A stretch of DNA of 64,000 nt from Mucilaginibacter sp. L294 (GTDB lineage: Bacteria; Bacteroidota; Bacteroidia; Sphingobacteriales; Sphingobacteriaceae), in the NCBI RefSeq assembly GCF_001636615.1, contig NZ_LGEK01000001.1:1-64000 (forward strand), written 5' to 3'. Positions 44,714 through 52,291 of this stretch are shown one piece after another. Position 1 is the stretch's first letter; each line of letters opens with the position of its first letter. A model generated the notes under the pieces. It saw only the letters and a program-made list of their open reading frames with translations. It did no database searches and had not been told where the DNA came from. Position numbers and translations under genes: made by a program.

Positions 44714-46285
44714 TTATTCCCCCTGCTTATCATCATAATGATATCTGTTCATCAGTTTCAACAATACCCCATTCGTCCAGCCGAAGCCATCCTGTAGCGG
44801 GTATTCGCCGCCGCCTGCGGTTAGGCTGGTATCAACCACGTTGTATTTTTCAAGCAGTTTACCGGTCTTCTTAAACACGCGGATGTTGAGCTGCAGCCAG
44901 CGGGTAGCTATGTCTTTTGCCAGTTCGCTGTGGCCGTAGTTTTCCAACCCGTCAATAGCCATGTATTGCAGTGGGGCCCAGCCATTTGGGGCGTCCCATT
45001 GCTGGCCGCTAAAGTTTAGGGTGGTTACGAGGCCGCCGGGTTTTAAAAAGTTTTGCTTTAAGCCATCGGCTATTTTTTGTGCCTGCGCGGGTGTAGCTAT
45101 CTTAAATTCCAGCGGGAAAACAGCGGCTAAGGTTTGTACGGGCGAAAATTGTTTAGTGGCCCAGTTATAATCGCCAAACCAGCCGGTTTTTTCATCCCAA
45201 AAGTATTTTAGTATAGCCTTTTTGCGTGCCGTAGCTTTGCCCGTATAAAGCGCGTAAAGCTTTTGGTTGCCTTTAAGCTGGTAAGAGTGGGCAATGGTTA
45301 GTTCCAGGTTATACAGCAGGCAGTTCAGGTCTACAGGTACCAGGTCGGTAGTTTTAATGGTGCCTAACTTGTTGGGGTCATCAAACCAGCGGCTGCTAAA
45401 ATCCCAGCCCGAAGCCGCCGCCGCGCGGATATGATGGTAAAAAACAGGCAGCGCTTGTGTGGTGGTTTTGGCTGCATCTACGTCTTTAATATAGCTTTCT
45501 TCGCGCGGCTCGTCGCTTTCGTCCCAGTAACGGTTAAGCAGGGTGCCATCGGCCATGCGCACCGCGCGATGGGTTGCCTTGTTATTTGTTAAACCGGCAC
45601 CGCCCAGCATCCAGTAATTGTATTCTTTTATCAATTGCGGCTGATATTTAGTTAGGATAGCGTTGCCCTGGCTTTTGGCAAGCAGGTTTACCATCAGCGA
45701 GAAAAATGGTGGCTGCGAACGGGTAAGGTAGTAAGCCCGGTTGCCATTCGGGATAAAGCCGTAGGTATCTATCAGGTAAGCAAAGTTATCTATCATATTG
45801 CTGATAACTTTTGTTTGTTTGCTTTCCTGCAGACCCAGCATGGTAAAATAGCTGTCCCAGTAATAGATCTCGCGGAAACGGCCACCGGGTACAATATATG
45901 GGTTAGGCAATGCTGCCAATGATGATAGCTTTGAAGCCGCATCGGGCTTGCGTTGCAGTACCTGCCACAAGGTATCTATATGCTTGCGGATACCGTCCTC
46001 AATATCGGTCTGGAAGGCGTGCGTACCGGCAGGTACGGTGAAGTTGGTTAGTACAAACTCTTTCAGATCGAAACCAGCTTTGCCTAACTGCTCGTTATAA
46101 GCCTTCATGATAAGGGCCGGGGCATATTTCGGCGTGCAGTCTACAAAGGTTTTATTATCGGGGAATATATCTGACGATTGCACCGATTCGAAAAGGCCCG
46201 GAAATAATTGGCGGGGTGTTTTTTGCTGCGCGCCTGCAACAAAGGTACAAAGCATTAAAGCTGCCACAATTAGGTTCTTTTTCAT
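44714..46285 (-). CDS. treA: Periplasmic alpha,alpha-trehalase (GH37)
   Basis: About 523 residues with a signal peptide (MKKNLIVAALMLCTFVAGA). Both GH37 signatures are visible: 'PGGRFREIYYWDSYF' (about 134-148) and 'QWDAPNGWAPLQ' (about 435-446), with 'PPFFSLMV' and 'RPREESYIKD'-like segments between them (written ...DEPREESYIKDV). It cleaves trehalose to two glucose molecules outside the cytoplasm. The ATG at 46285 is preferred over one 7 codons upstream because it begins the signal peptide. It is 46 nt downstream of the PAP2-like gene on the same strand. Confidence 0.95.
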   Translation of the reverse strand: MKKNLIVAALMLCTFVAGAQQKTPRQLFPGLFESVQSSDIFPDNKTFVDCTPKYAPALIMKAYNEQLGKAGFDLKEFVLTNFTVPAGTHAFQTDIEDGIRKHIDTLWQVLQRKPDAASKLSSLAALPNPYIVPGGRFREIYYWDSYFTMLGLQESKQTKVISNMIDNFAYLIDTYGFIPNGNRAYYLTRSQPPFFSLMVNLLAKSQGNAILTKYQPQLIKEYNYWMLGGAGLTNNKATHRAVRMADGTLLNRYWDESDEPREESYIKDVDAAKTTTQALPVFYHHIRAAAASGWDFSSRWFDDPNKLGTIKTTDLVPVDLNCLLYNLELTIAHSYQLKGNQKLYALYTGKATARKKAILKYFWDEKTGWFGDYNWATKQFSPVQTLAAVFPLEFKIATPAQAQKIADGLKQNFLKPGGLVTTLNFSGQQWDAPNGWAPLQYMAIDGLENYGHSELAKDIATRWLQLNIRVFKKTGKLLEKYNVVDTSLTAGGGEYPLQDGFGWTNGVLLKLMNRYHYDDKQGE

Positions 46286-46331
46286 GTATTTAGGGGCTAA
46301 TAACAAACACCTAAATATAAGTAACAGAACC

Positions 46332-46991
46332 TTAGTTTTCGTTGTTTTTTAAAGTATCGAGCTTTAAAAGTTTGCGTACCATTAAAAATATCATGTACAC
46401 AATAACCGGGGCGGCTACCACATCAATGGTATAATGTATGTGTTGTACCAGTAACAGCACCATCACAATGATGATAGAGATAAAGCCAAGGATCTTGTCG
46501 TTACGCTTCTCCAGGCATAAAAATATCAGCACAAGGGTTGATGTATGGCCCGAGAAGAATAAATCGCGGGTTATCACATTGTGCCCGTAAAATACACCGG
46601 TAAGGGGGTCGGTAAGGTGTATTAACCCACGCGGCGGATCGAGCGCTATAAACGTGATGGTTAACATCCGGGCTATATTGATGAAAATAAGCGTCCAAAC
46701 GTAGTTGATGTATATAACAGGATTGTAAAGCGCCCTTACAAATATCAGGGTAGCCATACCCCAAATAATGGTGAAAATAATGATAGATACATCGTAAGCG
46801 GGTAAATGGGATAATATCCAATCATTTAACACAACGCCCTGGCGATTTTGTATGTAGCTGAAAAATATGGGTAACGAGGATAATATGATGGCAACGATGA
46901 AGGAGCCGATCAATAATTTATCACGTTTTTTTGGCGATTGAAGCGCAGCAATCCAGGCTCGTTTGATAGAAGGGGTACCTAATTCCGTCAC
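46332..46991 (-). CDS. PAP2_C / sphingomyelin-synthase-like phosphotransferase
   Basis: A 219-residue membrane protein with a GTG start and five to six helices. 'FFSGHTSTLVL' (about 165-175) and 'HIHYTIDVVAAP' (about 195-206) form the His-His-Asp active site of the PAP2_C family, the fold of sphingomyelin and ceramide phosphoethanolamine synthases. Sphingobacteriaceae make sphingolipids, so a head-group transferase or lipid phosphatase role is attractive but unproven. Independent promoter box at 47015-47022 on the minus strand. Confidence 0.8.
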   Translation of the reverse strand: MTELGTPSIKRAWIAALQSPKKRDKLLIGSFIVAIILSSLPIFFSYIQNRQGVVLNDWILSHLPAYDVSIIIFTIIWGMATLIFVRALYNPVIYINYVWTLIFINIARMLTITFIALDPPRGLIHLTDPLTGVFYGHNVITRDLFFSGHTSTLVLIFLCLEKRNDKILGFISIIIVMVLLLVQHIHYTIDVVAAPVIVYMIFLMVRKLLKLDTLKNNEN

Positions 46992-47014
46992 TATAAAAAA
47001 TTAATTATGGAACG

Positions 47015-47022
47015 CAAATTTA
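47015..47022 (-). promoter_or_regulatory. -7 box upstream of the PAP2_C gene
   Basis: TAAATTTG on the minus strand, a perfect TAnnTTTG, 23 nt before the GTG start. Confidence 0.45.
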
Positions 47023-47197
47023 CGAAAACCCTGAATATTAAATAAGGGTTAATTGAATATTACAATTTTGTTAGAATAGCCCCATGCAGTACCTGAAGGG
47101 TGTTTATGCTGATTATATAACATAAAAATTATTTGAGGTGAAGCAACCATCGCCCAAAGACCGCCGTAACCCTAATAAACATTTAAACCATTTTAAC

Positions 47198-47578
47198 ATG
47201 AAAAAGTACATTTTAGGGATATCGTTAATGATAGCGGTAGTTGTGGTTGCAATTGCAGCTTGTTCAAAATCTGATAGCGGCAGCACGCCTACGCCAACAA
47301 AACCAGACCCCAGCGCTCCGGCACCTGATGCTACCGTGAATATATCAAACTTTGCCTTTGTGCCTGCAAGTGTAACTGTAAAAGCAGGCGGTACTGTACA
47401 GTGGACAAACTCAGACAGTGCGCCCCACACCGCTACAGACCTTAACAGTGCTTTTACCAGTGGTAATTTAGCGCAGGGTGGAAAATATTCCTTTAAATTT
47501 ACTACCCCGGGTACTTATACATACCATTGCCTTGTACATTCCATGATGGCTAACGCAACGGTGGTAGTTACACAGTAA
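47198..47578 (+). CDS. Cupredoxin (plastocyanin/azurin-like) lipoprotein
   Basis: A 126-residue lipoprotein (lipobox IAAC, then a Pro/Thr linker to about residue 45). The blue-copper fold has its ligands in place: His in 'APHTATD', then Cys, His and Met in 'YHCLVHSMM'. It should carry one type 1 copper and serve as a periplasmic electron carrier. The ATG at 47198 is preferred over the longest ORF (47138) because the signal peptide begins there. Confidence 0.9.
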   Translation: MKKYILGISLMIAVVVVAIAACSKSDSGSTPTPTKPDPSAPAPDATVNISNFAFVPASVTVKAGGTVQWTNSDSAPHTATDLNSAFTSGNLAQGGKYSFKFTTPGTYTYHCLVHSMMANATVVVTQ

Positions 47579-47598
47579 ATATTAACTGATCTTTTTAT

Positions 47599-47639
47599 AA
47601 AACAGGAGGTTTCGTGTAAACGAAGCCTCCTGTTTTTTT
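47599..47639 (+). terminator. Intrinsic terminator after the cupredoxin
   Basis: AAAACAGGAGGTTTCG pairs with CGAAGCCTCCTGTTTT (one wobble), followed by T residues. Confidence 0.9.
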
Positions 47640-47680
47640 AGGCACCCACCAACTAAGCAAGTAAAACTTTTAATACACAA

Positions 47681-47710
47681 TTTGCCGGTATTAATAAATT
47701 GATAACTTTA
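47681..47710 (+). promoter_or_regulatory. Probable promoter of the TIM-barrel gene
   Basis: TTTG (47681-47684) and TAACTTTA (47703-47710, one mismatch to TAnnTTTG) with 18 nt between them, 34 nt before the start codon. Confidence 0.4.
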
Positions 47711-47743
47711 CTATCAACCAAATACATCAACAAAACCGGTATT

Positions 47744-48682
47744 ATGAAAAAACAAAACATAAGCAGGCGCCAGTTTATTGGCACCGGGGCAATTGCGGCC
47801 ACGGGTGTACTGTTACTTTCAAAAGCATCGTTCGCATCCTCATTTTTAAGGGCTGCTAATAAACCAAACTCAGTAATAAATGGCGTACAGATAGGGGTTA
47901 TAACCTATTCGTTCCGTAGTATGCCCGGCACTGTCGAAGACCTGCTGAAATACTGTATCGACTGTAATATAAACGCCATTGAACTGATGGGTGATGCTGC
48001 CGAAGCCTACGCAGGTGCGCCAAAGCGTGCGGCCGACCAAAGCTGGGCCGATTTTGCACCAAAACTGGCCGAATGGCGAGCAGGTGCAACCATGGATAAA
48101 TTTAAAGAGCTGCGCAAAATGTACAATGATGCCGGTGTAAGCATTTATGCCTGGAAACCAAACGCTTTAGGCGCTAAAAATACCGATGCCGAAATAGACT
48201 ATGCCTTTAATGCCGGTAAGGTACTTGGCTGTAACCACGTAACGGTTGAACTGCCCGATGAGGCCCAAACCAAACGCCTTGGCGACCTGGCCACCAAACA
48301 TAAAATGATGGTTGGTTACCATGCCCATACGCAGGCAACACCAACGCTTTGGGATACTGCCTTAAGCCAATCAAAATACAATGGTGTAAACCTTGATATT
48401 GGCCACTATGCATCGGGTACCAGCAGTAGCCCCGTGCCGTTCATTGAAAAATACCACGACCGTATTACCAGCATGCACATTAAAGATCGTAAGTTTCATG
48501 ACGGGCCAAACGCACCCTGGGGCGAAGGCGATACACCGATAAAAGAGGTATTGCAGCTGATGAAAAAGAACAAATATAAATTCCCGGCTACTATTGAACT
48601 GGAGTATACTATCCCGGCGGGATCTGACGCTGTGGCCGAAGTGAAAAAGTGCCGCGCTTATGCTGCCGACGCCTTAAAATAA
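47744..48682 (+). CDS. Sugar phosphate isomerase/epimerase-type TIM barrel, Tat-exported
   Basis: About 312 residues. A twin-arginine signal ('NISRRQFIGTGAIAATGVLLL') leads into an AP-endonuclease-2/xylose-isomerase-like TIM barrel with 'IGVITYSFRSMPG', 'CNINAIELMGDAAEAYAG', 'HKMMVGYHAHTQ', 'GVNLDIGHYASG' and 'ITSMHIKDRK', where Glu, His and Asp residues bind a divalent metal. Bacteroidota use such exported barrels for sugar or inositol epimerisation near carbohydrate loci; the substrate is unknown. The ATG at 47744, not the longest ORF, begins the Tat signal. Confidence 0.88.
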   Translation: MKKQNISRRQFIGTGAIAATGVLLLSKASFASSFLRAANKPNSVINGVQIGVITYSFRSMPGTVEDLLKYCIDCNINAIELMGDAAEAYAGAPKRAADQSWADFAPKLAEWRAGATMDKFKELRKMYNDAGVSIYAWKPNALGAKNTDAEIDYAFNAGKVLGCNHVTVELPDEAQTKRLGDLATKHKMMVGYHAHTQATPTLWDTALSQSKYNGVNLDIGHYASGTSSSPVPFIEKYHDRITSMHIKDRKFHDGPNAPWGEGDTPIKEVLQLMKKNKYKFPATIELEYTIPAGSDAVAEVKKCRAYAADALK

Positions 48683-48706
48683 TAATATATTTATCTGACA
48701 CCTTTT

Positions 48707-48755
48707 AACGGATCGGTGCGTCTACCTTATAGGAGATGCACCGATCCGTTTTTTG
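48707..48755 (+). terminator. Intrinsic terminator
   Basis: AACGGATCGGTGC pairs with GCACCGATCCGTT, with a partially paired inner loop, then T residues. Confidence 0.9.
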
Positions 48756-48787
48756 CATCCCGGGGCGCAATTAATTAAAACACATAT

Positions 48788-49183
48788 ATGAAAAAATACC
48801 TTTACCTTTTTCTCCTTGCTATTGTTGGCAGTAGCTGCAATTACACTATTTATGATATGAACCGGGGCGATTTGAAGATGGCCAAAAAAGACACCTACCA
48901 GGTTGAATATATGGCTGATATCCCTGAAGGTACTACAGCTACCATTACTTACCGTGGCGAAAACAATGTAAAATATATCGAAGAAAGCCACAAAGGCAAA
49001 CTGGATAAAGTGGTTACAATTCCATCCGGCCAAAGATGTAGGTTTACGGTAGATGTTAAGTTGCCGAAAACCACCCCGAAAAGCAGTTTACATACCTTTG
49101 TAAAAGTGGATGGTGAAACCATTGTTGAAGAAAACCAAAGTGGTAAAAGTGTAAAATTCCGGATTGGGTTTACACTACCCTAA
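48788..49183 (+). CDS. Small lipoprotein of unknown function
   Basis: A 131-residue lipoprotein (lipobox IVGSSC). The mature part is beta-rich ('TYQVEYMADIPEGTTATITYRGENNVKYIEES', about residues 36-68, then 'SGQRCRFTVDVKLPK'), with a second Cys near residue 84. No family recognised. Its TAA stop overlaps the stop codon of the convergent collar-protein gene. Confidence 0.7.
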   Translation: MKKYLYLFLLAIVGSSCNYTIYDMNRGDLKMAKKDTYQVEYMADIPEGTTATITYRGENNVKYIEESHKGKLDKVVTIPSGQRCRFTVDVKLPKTTPKSSLHTFVKVDGETIVEENQSGKSVKFRIGFTLP

Positions 49184-49596
49184 GGCCTCTGCGGGAAATA
49201 CCCCTCTAACGCAATAATAAAGTTAACCGCAAGCACAGGCTGAATGAGCGATTGGTTTGCAGGTATGGCTTTAAACTGGGTTGGCGACTGCGCTTTGTAC
49301 CGGGAGGGTATACCTTTATAGTCTGATACCGTTTCCGTCCCCACGTAATCGCCTATTTCATAAGGGATACATAAGTTATCCCCTACACCGTTGTGTATAG
49401 GTACGCGGCTGCGCAGGTCAGGCAATCTAACGGTGTCGGAATTAATGCTCCCGTACCTTTCATATAATAACGTAAACAGGGCAGGGTTTTTCTGGCCGCT
49501 AAGAGGCGAACCATCGCAAAAAGCCCAGCCTCTGGGGGCAAAATCGCCGGCAAATATTCTTATTTCACCAATGAATTGATCGTCGTCGTAATACAT
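49180..49596 (-). CDS. Phage-tail-collar/MdpB-like protein 3
   Basis: A 138-residue protein, the last of three tandem genes on the minus strand. It has the collar-domain pattern: 'IGEIRIFAGDFAPRGWAFCDG' (about 9-28), 'ALFTLLYERYGS', 'RLPDLRSRVPIHNGVG' and a hydrophobic C-terminus ('PVLAVNFIIALEGYFPQRP'). No signal peptide. Proteins of this type are also called microcystin-dependent protein (MdpB)-like; such runs of genes are frequent in Bacteroidota without any phage. Function unknown. Confidence 0.85.
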   Translation of the reverse strand: MYYDDDQFIGEIRIFAGDFAPRGWAFCDGSPLSGQKNPALFTLLYERYGSINSDTVRLPDLRSRVPIHNGVGDNLCIPYEIGDYVGTETVSDYKGIPSRYKAQSPTQFKAIPANQSLIQPVLAVNFIIALEGYFPQRP

Positions 49597-49613
49597 AATA
49601 TAATAATTTAGGT

Positions 49614-50036
49614 TTAACTGCGCATAGGGTATTTACCCTTAAGCGAAATAATAAAGTTTAAAGGCAGTGCAGGTTGCATGATGGTGTGAGTGCCGTTAAT
49701 AGTTGGTTGCTGGTCCTTATCGGGTATGCCGTTGGTGCGTAACACACCTACTCCGTTTTGCGCATTCTGTGCATCATTAATTGTGGGCTTTTCTGCACCT
49801 GCTTTTTGGCCCAGCCTGTAATAGGCGAGCCCATGGCCTTGCCCCATACCCACCGGGCCACGGCCGCGCATATCGGGCAGGTTAAAATATTCCGCATCGC
49901 CGCCATAGGTGTTGCCAAGTATGGTATATAACGCTTCATTACCCCTTATAGGTAGCTTTTGCCCGTTACAGGATGCCCAGCCATTAGGTGGGGTTGCAAA
50001 AGGGACTATTCTTATCTCGCCAATATATGGATCCAT
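49614..50036 (-). CDS. Phage-tail-collar/MdpB-like protein 2
   Basis: 140 residues, with 'YIGEIRIVPFATPPNGWASC', 'EALYTILGNTYGGD', 'FNLPDMRGRGPVGMGQG', and the tail 'LPLNFIISLKGKYPMRS'. It shares the same domain layout as its two neighbours, 17 nt from each, so an operon is very likely. No signal sequence. Confidence 0.88.
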   Translation of the reverse strand: MDPYIGEIRIVPFATPPNGWASCNGQKLPIRGNEALYTILGNTYGGDAEYFNLPDMRGRGPVGMGQGHGLAYYRLGQKAGAEKPTINDAQNAQNGVGVLRTNGIPDKDQQPTINGTHTIMQPALPLNFIISLKGKYPMRS

Positions 50037-50053
50037 GATTTTTTGTTTTAACG

Positions 50054-50440
50054 TTAAGGTTTTGCGCCCCTGTAGGCAATAATAAAATTAATAGTAAGCG
50101 CGGGCTGCGTATTAACGGCAGCTGTTTCGGGCGCGCGGCTGTAGGTGGCAGGTTCTTCGGCGCGGCCGGTGTTGTTACGCAGCGTAACAAACTCATCTCC
50201 TACGGGCTTGCCTATAGGGTAATCAGTTAAATTTTCGCCCTGGCCAAAATGCATGGGTAAGCGGCCCCGCATATCCGGCAGTTTAAAATTATCCTTACCA
50301 TCGCCGCCGTAAGTGGTGCCGATAGCTTCATACAGGTCGGGGTACGAGTATTTGTTAAATTCCTGCCCCTCGCAAGGGAACCAGTATTCGGGCGCAAAGT
50401 TGAAGGACACCATCCGTATTTCTCCAATAATTGGGATCAT
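50054..50440 (-). CDS. Phage-tail-collar/MdpB-like protein 1
   Basis: 128 residues, first gene of the triplet: 'IGEIRMVSFNFAPEYWFPCEG', 'DLYEAIGTTYGGDG', 'FKLPDMRGRLPMHFGQG', 'PALTINFIIAYRGA'. The 132-nt gap to the divergently transcribed Crp-type gene probably contains both promoters; no clean -7 box was identified. Confidence 0.88.
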   Translation of the reverse strand: MIPIIGEIRMVSFNFAPEYWFPCEGQEFNKYSYPDLYEAIGTTYGGDGKDNFKLPDMRGRLPMHFGQGENLTDYPIGKPVGDEFVTLRNNTGRAEEPATYSRAPETAAVNTQPALTINFIIAYRGAKP

Positions 50441-50572
50441 AGTGTTTAAAGTTAGGTTGTGGTTATCTTTTGATATTCAGGTAAATGTATTTTTTATAGG
50501 TGATGATGAAAAGGGTATAAAAAGCTTTTTAAAAAGTGGATATAACCCGGGATTACTTATTTTAGCCGCCTG

Positions 50573-51172
50573 ATGTATCCACAGCTACTTGCCCATATAA
50601 AACGCCTGGTGCAGCTTACCCCCGCCGAAGAGCAATTGCTATGCGATAGGGTGGAGCTGCTGAAATTCAAAAAGAAGGAGATAATCCTCGAGCCCGGCCA
50701 GCATTGCAAAGGCGAATACTTTGTACTAAGTGGTTTATTAAGGCAGTATTACGTAAATGCCAAACTGAACGAGCAGATAGTGCAGTTTGCCCTGGAGAAT
50801 TGGTGGGTTGCCGACCACGACAGCATTGTGAACCATGTGCCCGCGGGTACCTATATCCAAACTATTGAGGCATCGGAAGTATTATTGCTGCACAACCGGG
50901 ATAAAGGCCCACTGCTGGAGCAGATTCCCAAACTGGATACCTACTTTAGGCTAACTATGCAAAGAGCGTTCATAGCCTCACAGCGCCGCATAGGGTTCCT
51001 GTTTAACCAAACCGACGAACAGCGTTTCCATTACTTTACCGCTACGTTCCCCGATTTTGTACAGCGCGTACCCCAATACATGCTGGCATCATACCTGGGC
51101 TTTACCCCGCAGTTTTTAAGCAGGATAAGGGCGAAGAAACCCCCTAACCCCCTGAAGGGGGAACCAAAGTAA
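50573..51172 (+). CDS. Crp/Fnr-family regulator with a repeat-derived C-terminus
   Basis: A 199-residue protein. A cyclic-nucleotide-binding-like domain (about 20-120: 'EIILEPGQHCKGEYFVLSGLLRQYY') leads to a C-terminal winged helix shortened in the usual Bacteroidota way ('RVPQYMLASYLGFTPQFLSRIRAKK', about 163-187). Normally such proteins end near this helix; here about the last 11 residues (PPNPLKGEPK) are coded by the inverted repeat at 51136-51219. It lies 117 nt upstream of the AhpD-like gene, a pairing common in Bacteroidota, and may control it. Confidence 0.88.
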   Translation: MYPQLLAHIKRLVQLTPAEEQLLCDRVELLKFKKKEIILEPGQHCKGEYFVLSGLLRQYYVNAKLNEQIVQFALENWWVADHDSIVNHVPAGTYIQTIEASEVLLLHNRDKGPLLEQIPKLDTYFRLTMQRAFIASQRRIGFLFNQTDEQRFHYFTATFPDFVQRVPQYMLASYLGFTPQFLSRIRAKKPPNPLKGEPK

Positions 51173-51219
51173 AGTGTTTTTTCAAAAGTTCCCCCCTTCA
51201 GGGGATTAGGGGGTAATTT
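51136..51219. repeat. Inverted-repeat element inserted at the Crp gene 3' end
   Basis: The arms GAAACCCCCTAACCCCC-TGAAGG (51135-51163) and its counterpart TTCCCCCCTTCAGGGG-ATTAGGGGG (51189-51215) are complementary, each with an inner CCCCTGAAGGGG palindrome. The stop codon of the regulator lies between the arms. Non-coding otherwise. Confidence 0.75.
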
Positions 51220-51289
51220 CTTAACCTCAGTTCATTTTTTGAGGGGGTGTTTATGTGCAACTTTGTCTTAACAAAAACAAAGACAAATC

Positions 51290-51733
51290 ATGAAAAGGAC
51301 AAACATTTTACAGACACAACCCGATGCATATAAAGCAATAATGGCTTTAGAAAACTTTGTAATAGGCAGCGAGATAGAACCCCTCCATAAAGAACTGATC
51401 AAACTCCGCTCATCACAAATAAACGGTTGTGCTTATTGCCTGGATATGCATAGCAGGGATGCCCGTAAATTAGGCGAAACCGAGCAACGCATCTACACCT
51501 TAAGCGCCTGGAGAGATACCCCATTCTTTGACGAAAAGGAACAAGCCATACTTGCTTTAACAGAAGAAACCACGCTGATAAGCAAAGGCGGCGTATCTGA
51601 CGATACTTATAACAAAGCGGTTGAACTTTTGGGTGCCAAATATGTAGGCCAGGTAATTATAGCCATCATCACCATAAACGCGTGGAACAGGATTGCTATA
51701 AGCTCACACTTCCAGCCGGCGCTGGAGAAATAG
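51290..51733 (+). CDS. Carboxymuconolactone decarboxylase/AhpD-like protein
   Basis: A 147-residue protein with 'QINGCAYCLDMHSRDARKLGE' (CxxC with following His, about residues 43-63) typical of AhpD-type CMD proteins, and the helical tail 'QVIIAIITINAWNRIAI'. It is probably a thiol peroxidase/antioxidant protein. A near-consensus -7 box (CAACTTTG, 51259-51266) lies before the start. The Crp-type gene upstream is its likely regulator. Confidence 0.92.
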   Translation: MKRTNILQTQPDAYKAIMALENFVIGSEIEPLHKELIKLRSSQINGCAYCLDMHSRDARKLGETEQRIYTLSAWRDTPFFDEKEQAILALTEETTLISKGGVSDDTYNKAVELLGAKYVGQVIIAIITINAWNRIAISSHFQPALEK

Positions 51734-51810
51734 TTTTTCAGTTGAATAACAGCTGGTTACTTGCAAAGTAGCTATTTGTTAAGTAATTGATTATCAATAA
51801 ATTCAAAATA

Positions 51811-51848
51811 TTCATGGTGTTCACGGCAGTGAACGAGAACACCATGAA
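51811..51848. repeat. Nested palindrome after the AhpD-like gene
   Basis: TTCATGGTGTTC faces GAACACCATGAA (12-bp arms). Inside, GTTCAC faces GTGAAC around GGCA, so two alternative hairpins share the central bases. No T run follows, so it is not an ordinary terminator. Confidence 0.6.
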
Positions 51849-51851
51849 CAG

Positions 51852-51887
51852 AAAAAGCCGCTTACGTAATGTAAACGGCTTTTCTTA
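51852..51887. terminator. Bidirectional intrinsic terminator
   Basis: AAAAGCCG pairs with CGGCTTTT, with an inner TTAC/GTAA helix and T runs on both sides in opposite directions. Confidence 0.75.
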
Positions 51888-51904
51888 TTTCATATCATTA
51901 TCAC

Positions 51905-52246
51905 CTATTTATAAGAAGATACGGTTGTGGTTTTTATGCTCAGCATAAAGGTTTTACCAACGCTTATTTTGATGTTTTTATCTTGTATCAATTCCTTGAT
52001 CGCATCATCGGTTTTAAGGGCCTCATACAAATCGCGGGCTACAGCCGAGCCGCTTATGTTGTTGGTTACCTTGCCATTCTCCATAGCCAGGCTAAAGGTA
52101 TAGCCCGATTTTCCCCTGTCGCCGGCCGATTCAAAATCGGTGATGTTCAGTTTAAAAGTTTGATCCTCATTCAGGCTCCTTTTCAGATGCAGGCGTATAA
52201 CCGGGATGTATTTTCTCCAGGTTGTTAAATATTTTCTTTCTTCCAT
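51905..52246 (-). CDS. Hypothetical small cytoplasmic protein
   Basis: A 113-residue protein with no signal or membrane segment, mixed charge, with 'TTWRKYIPVIRLHLKRSL' and 'RGKSGYTFSLAMENGKVTN'. The pattern suggests a compact alpha/beta fold. No family recognised. It lies between the AhpD-like and GH127 genes on the minus strand, with a 45-nt gap to GH127, which is transcribed toward it. Confidence 0.65.
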   Translation of the reverse strand: MEERKYLTTWRKYIPVIRLHLKRSLNEDQTFKLNITDFESAGDRGKSGYTFSLAMENGKVTNNISGSAVARDLYEALKTDDAIKELIQDKNIKISVGKTFMLSIKTTTVSSYK

Positions 52247-52291
52247 GTGTGTGTGTAAAGGTAGGGTAATTAATCGGTTACCCTAATTATT

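Noticed and set aside
49180-50440. Prophage
   Set aside because: Only three collar-type genes; no integrase, capsid, terminase or att sites nearby, and such genes occur without phage in Bacteroidota.
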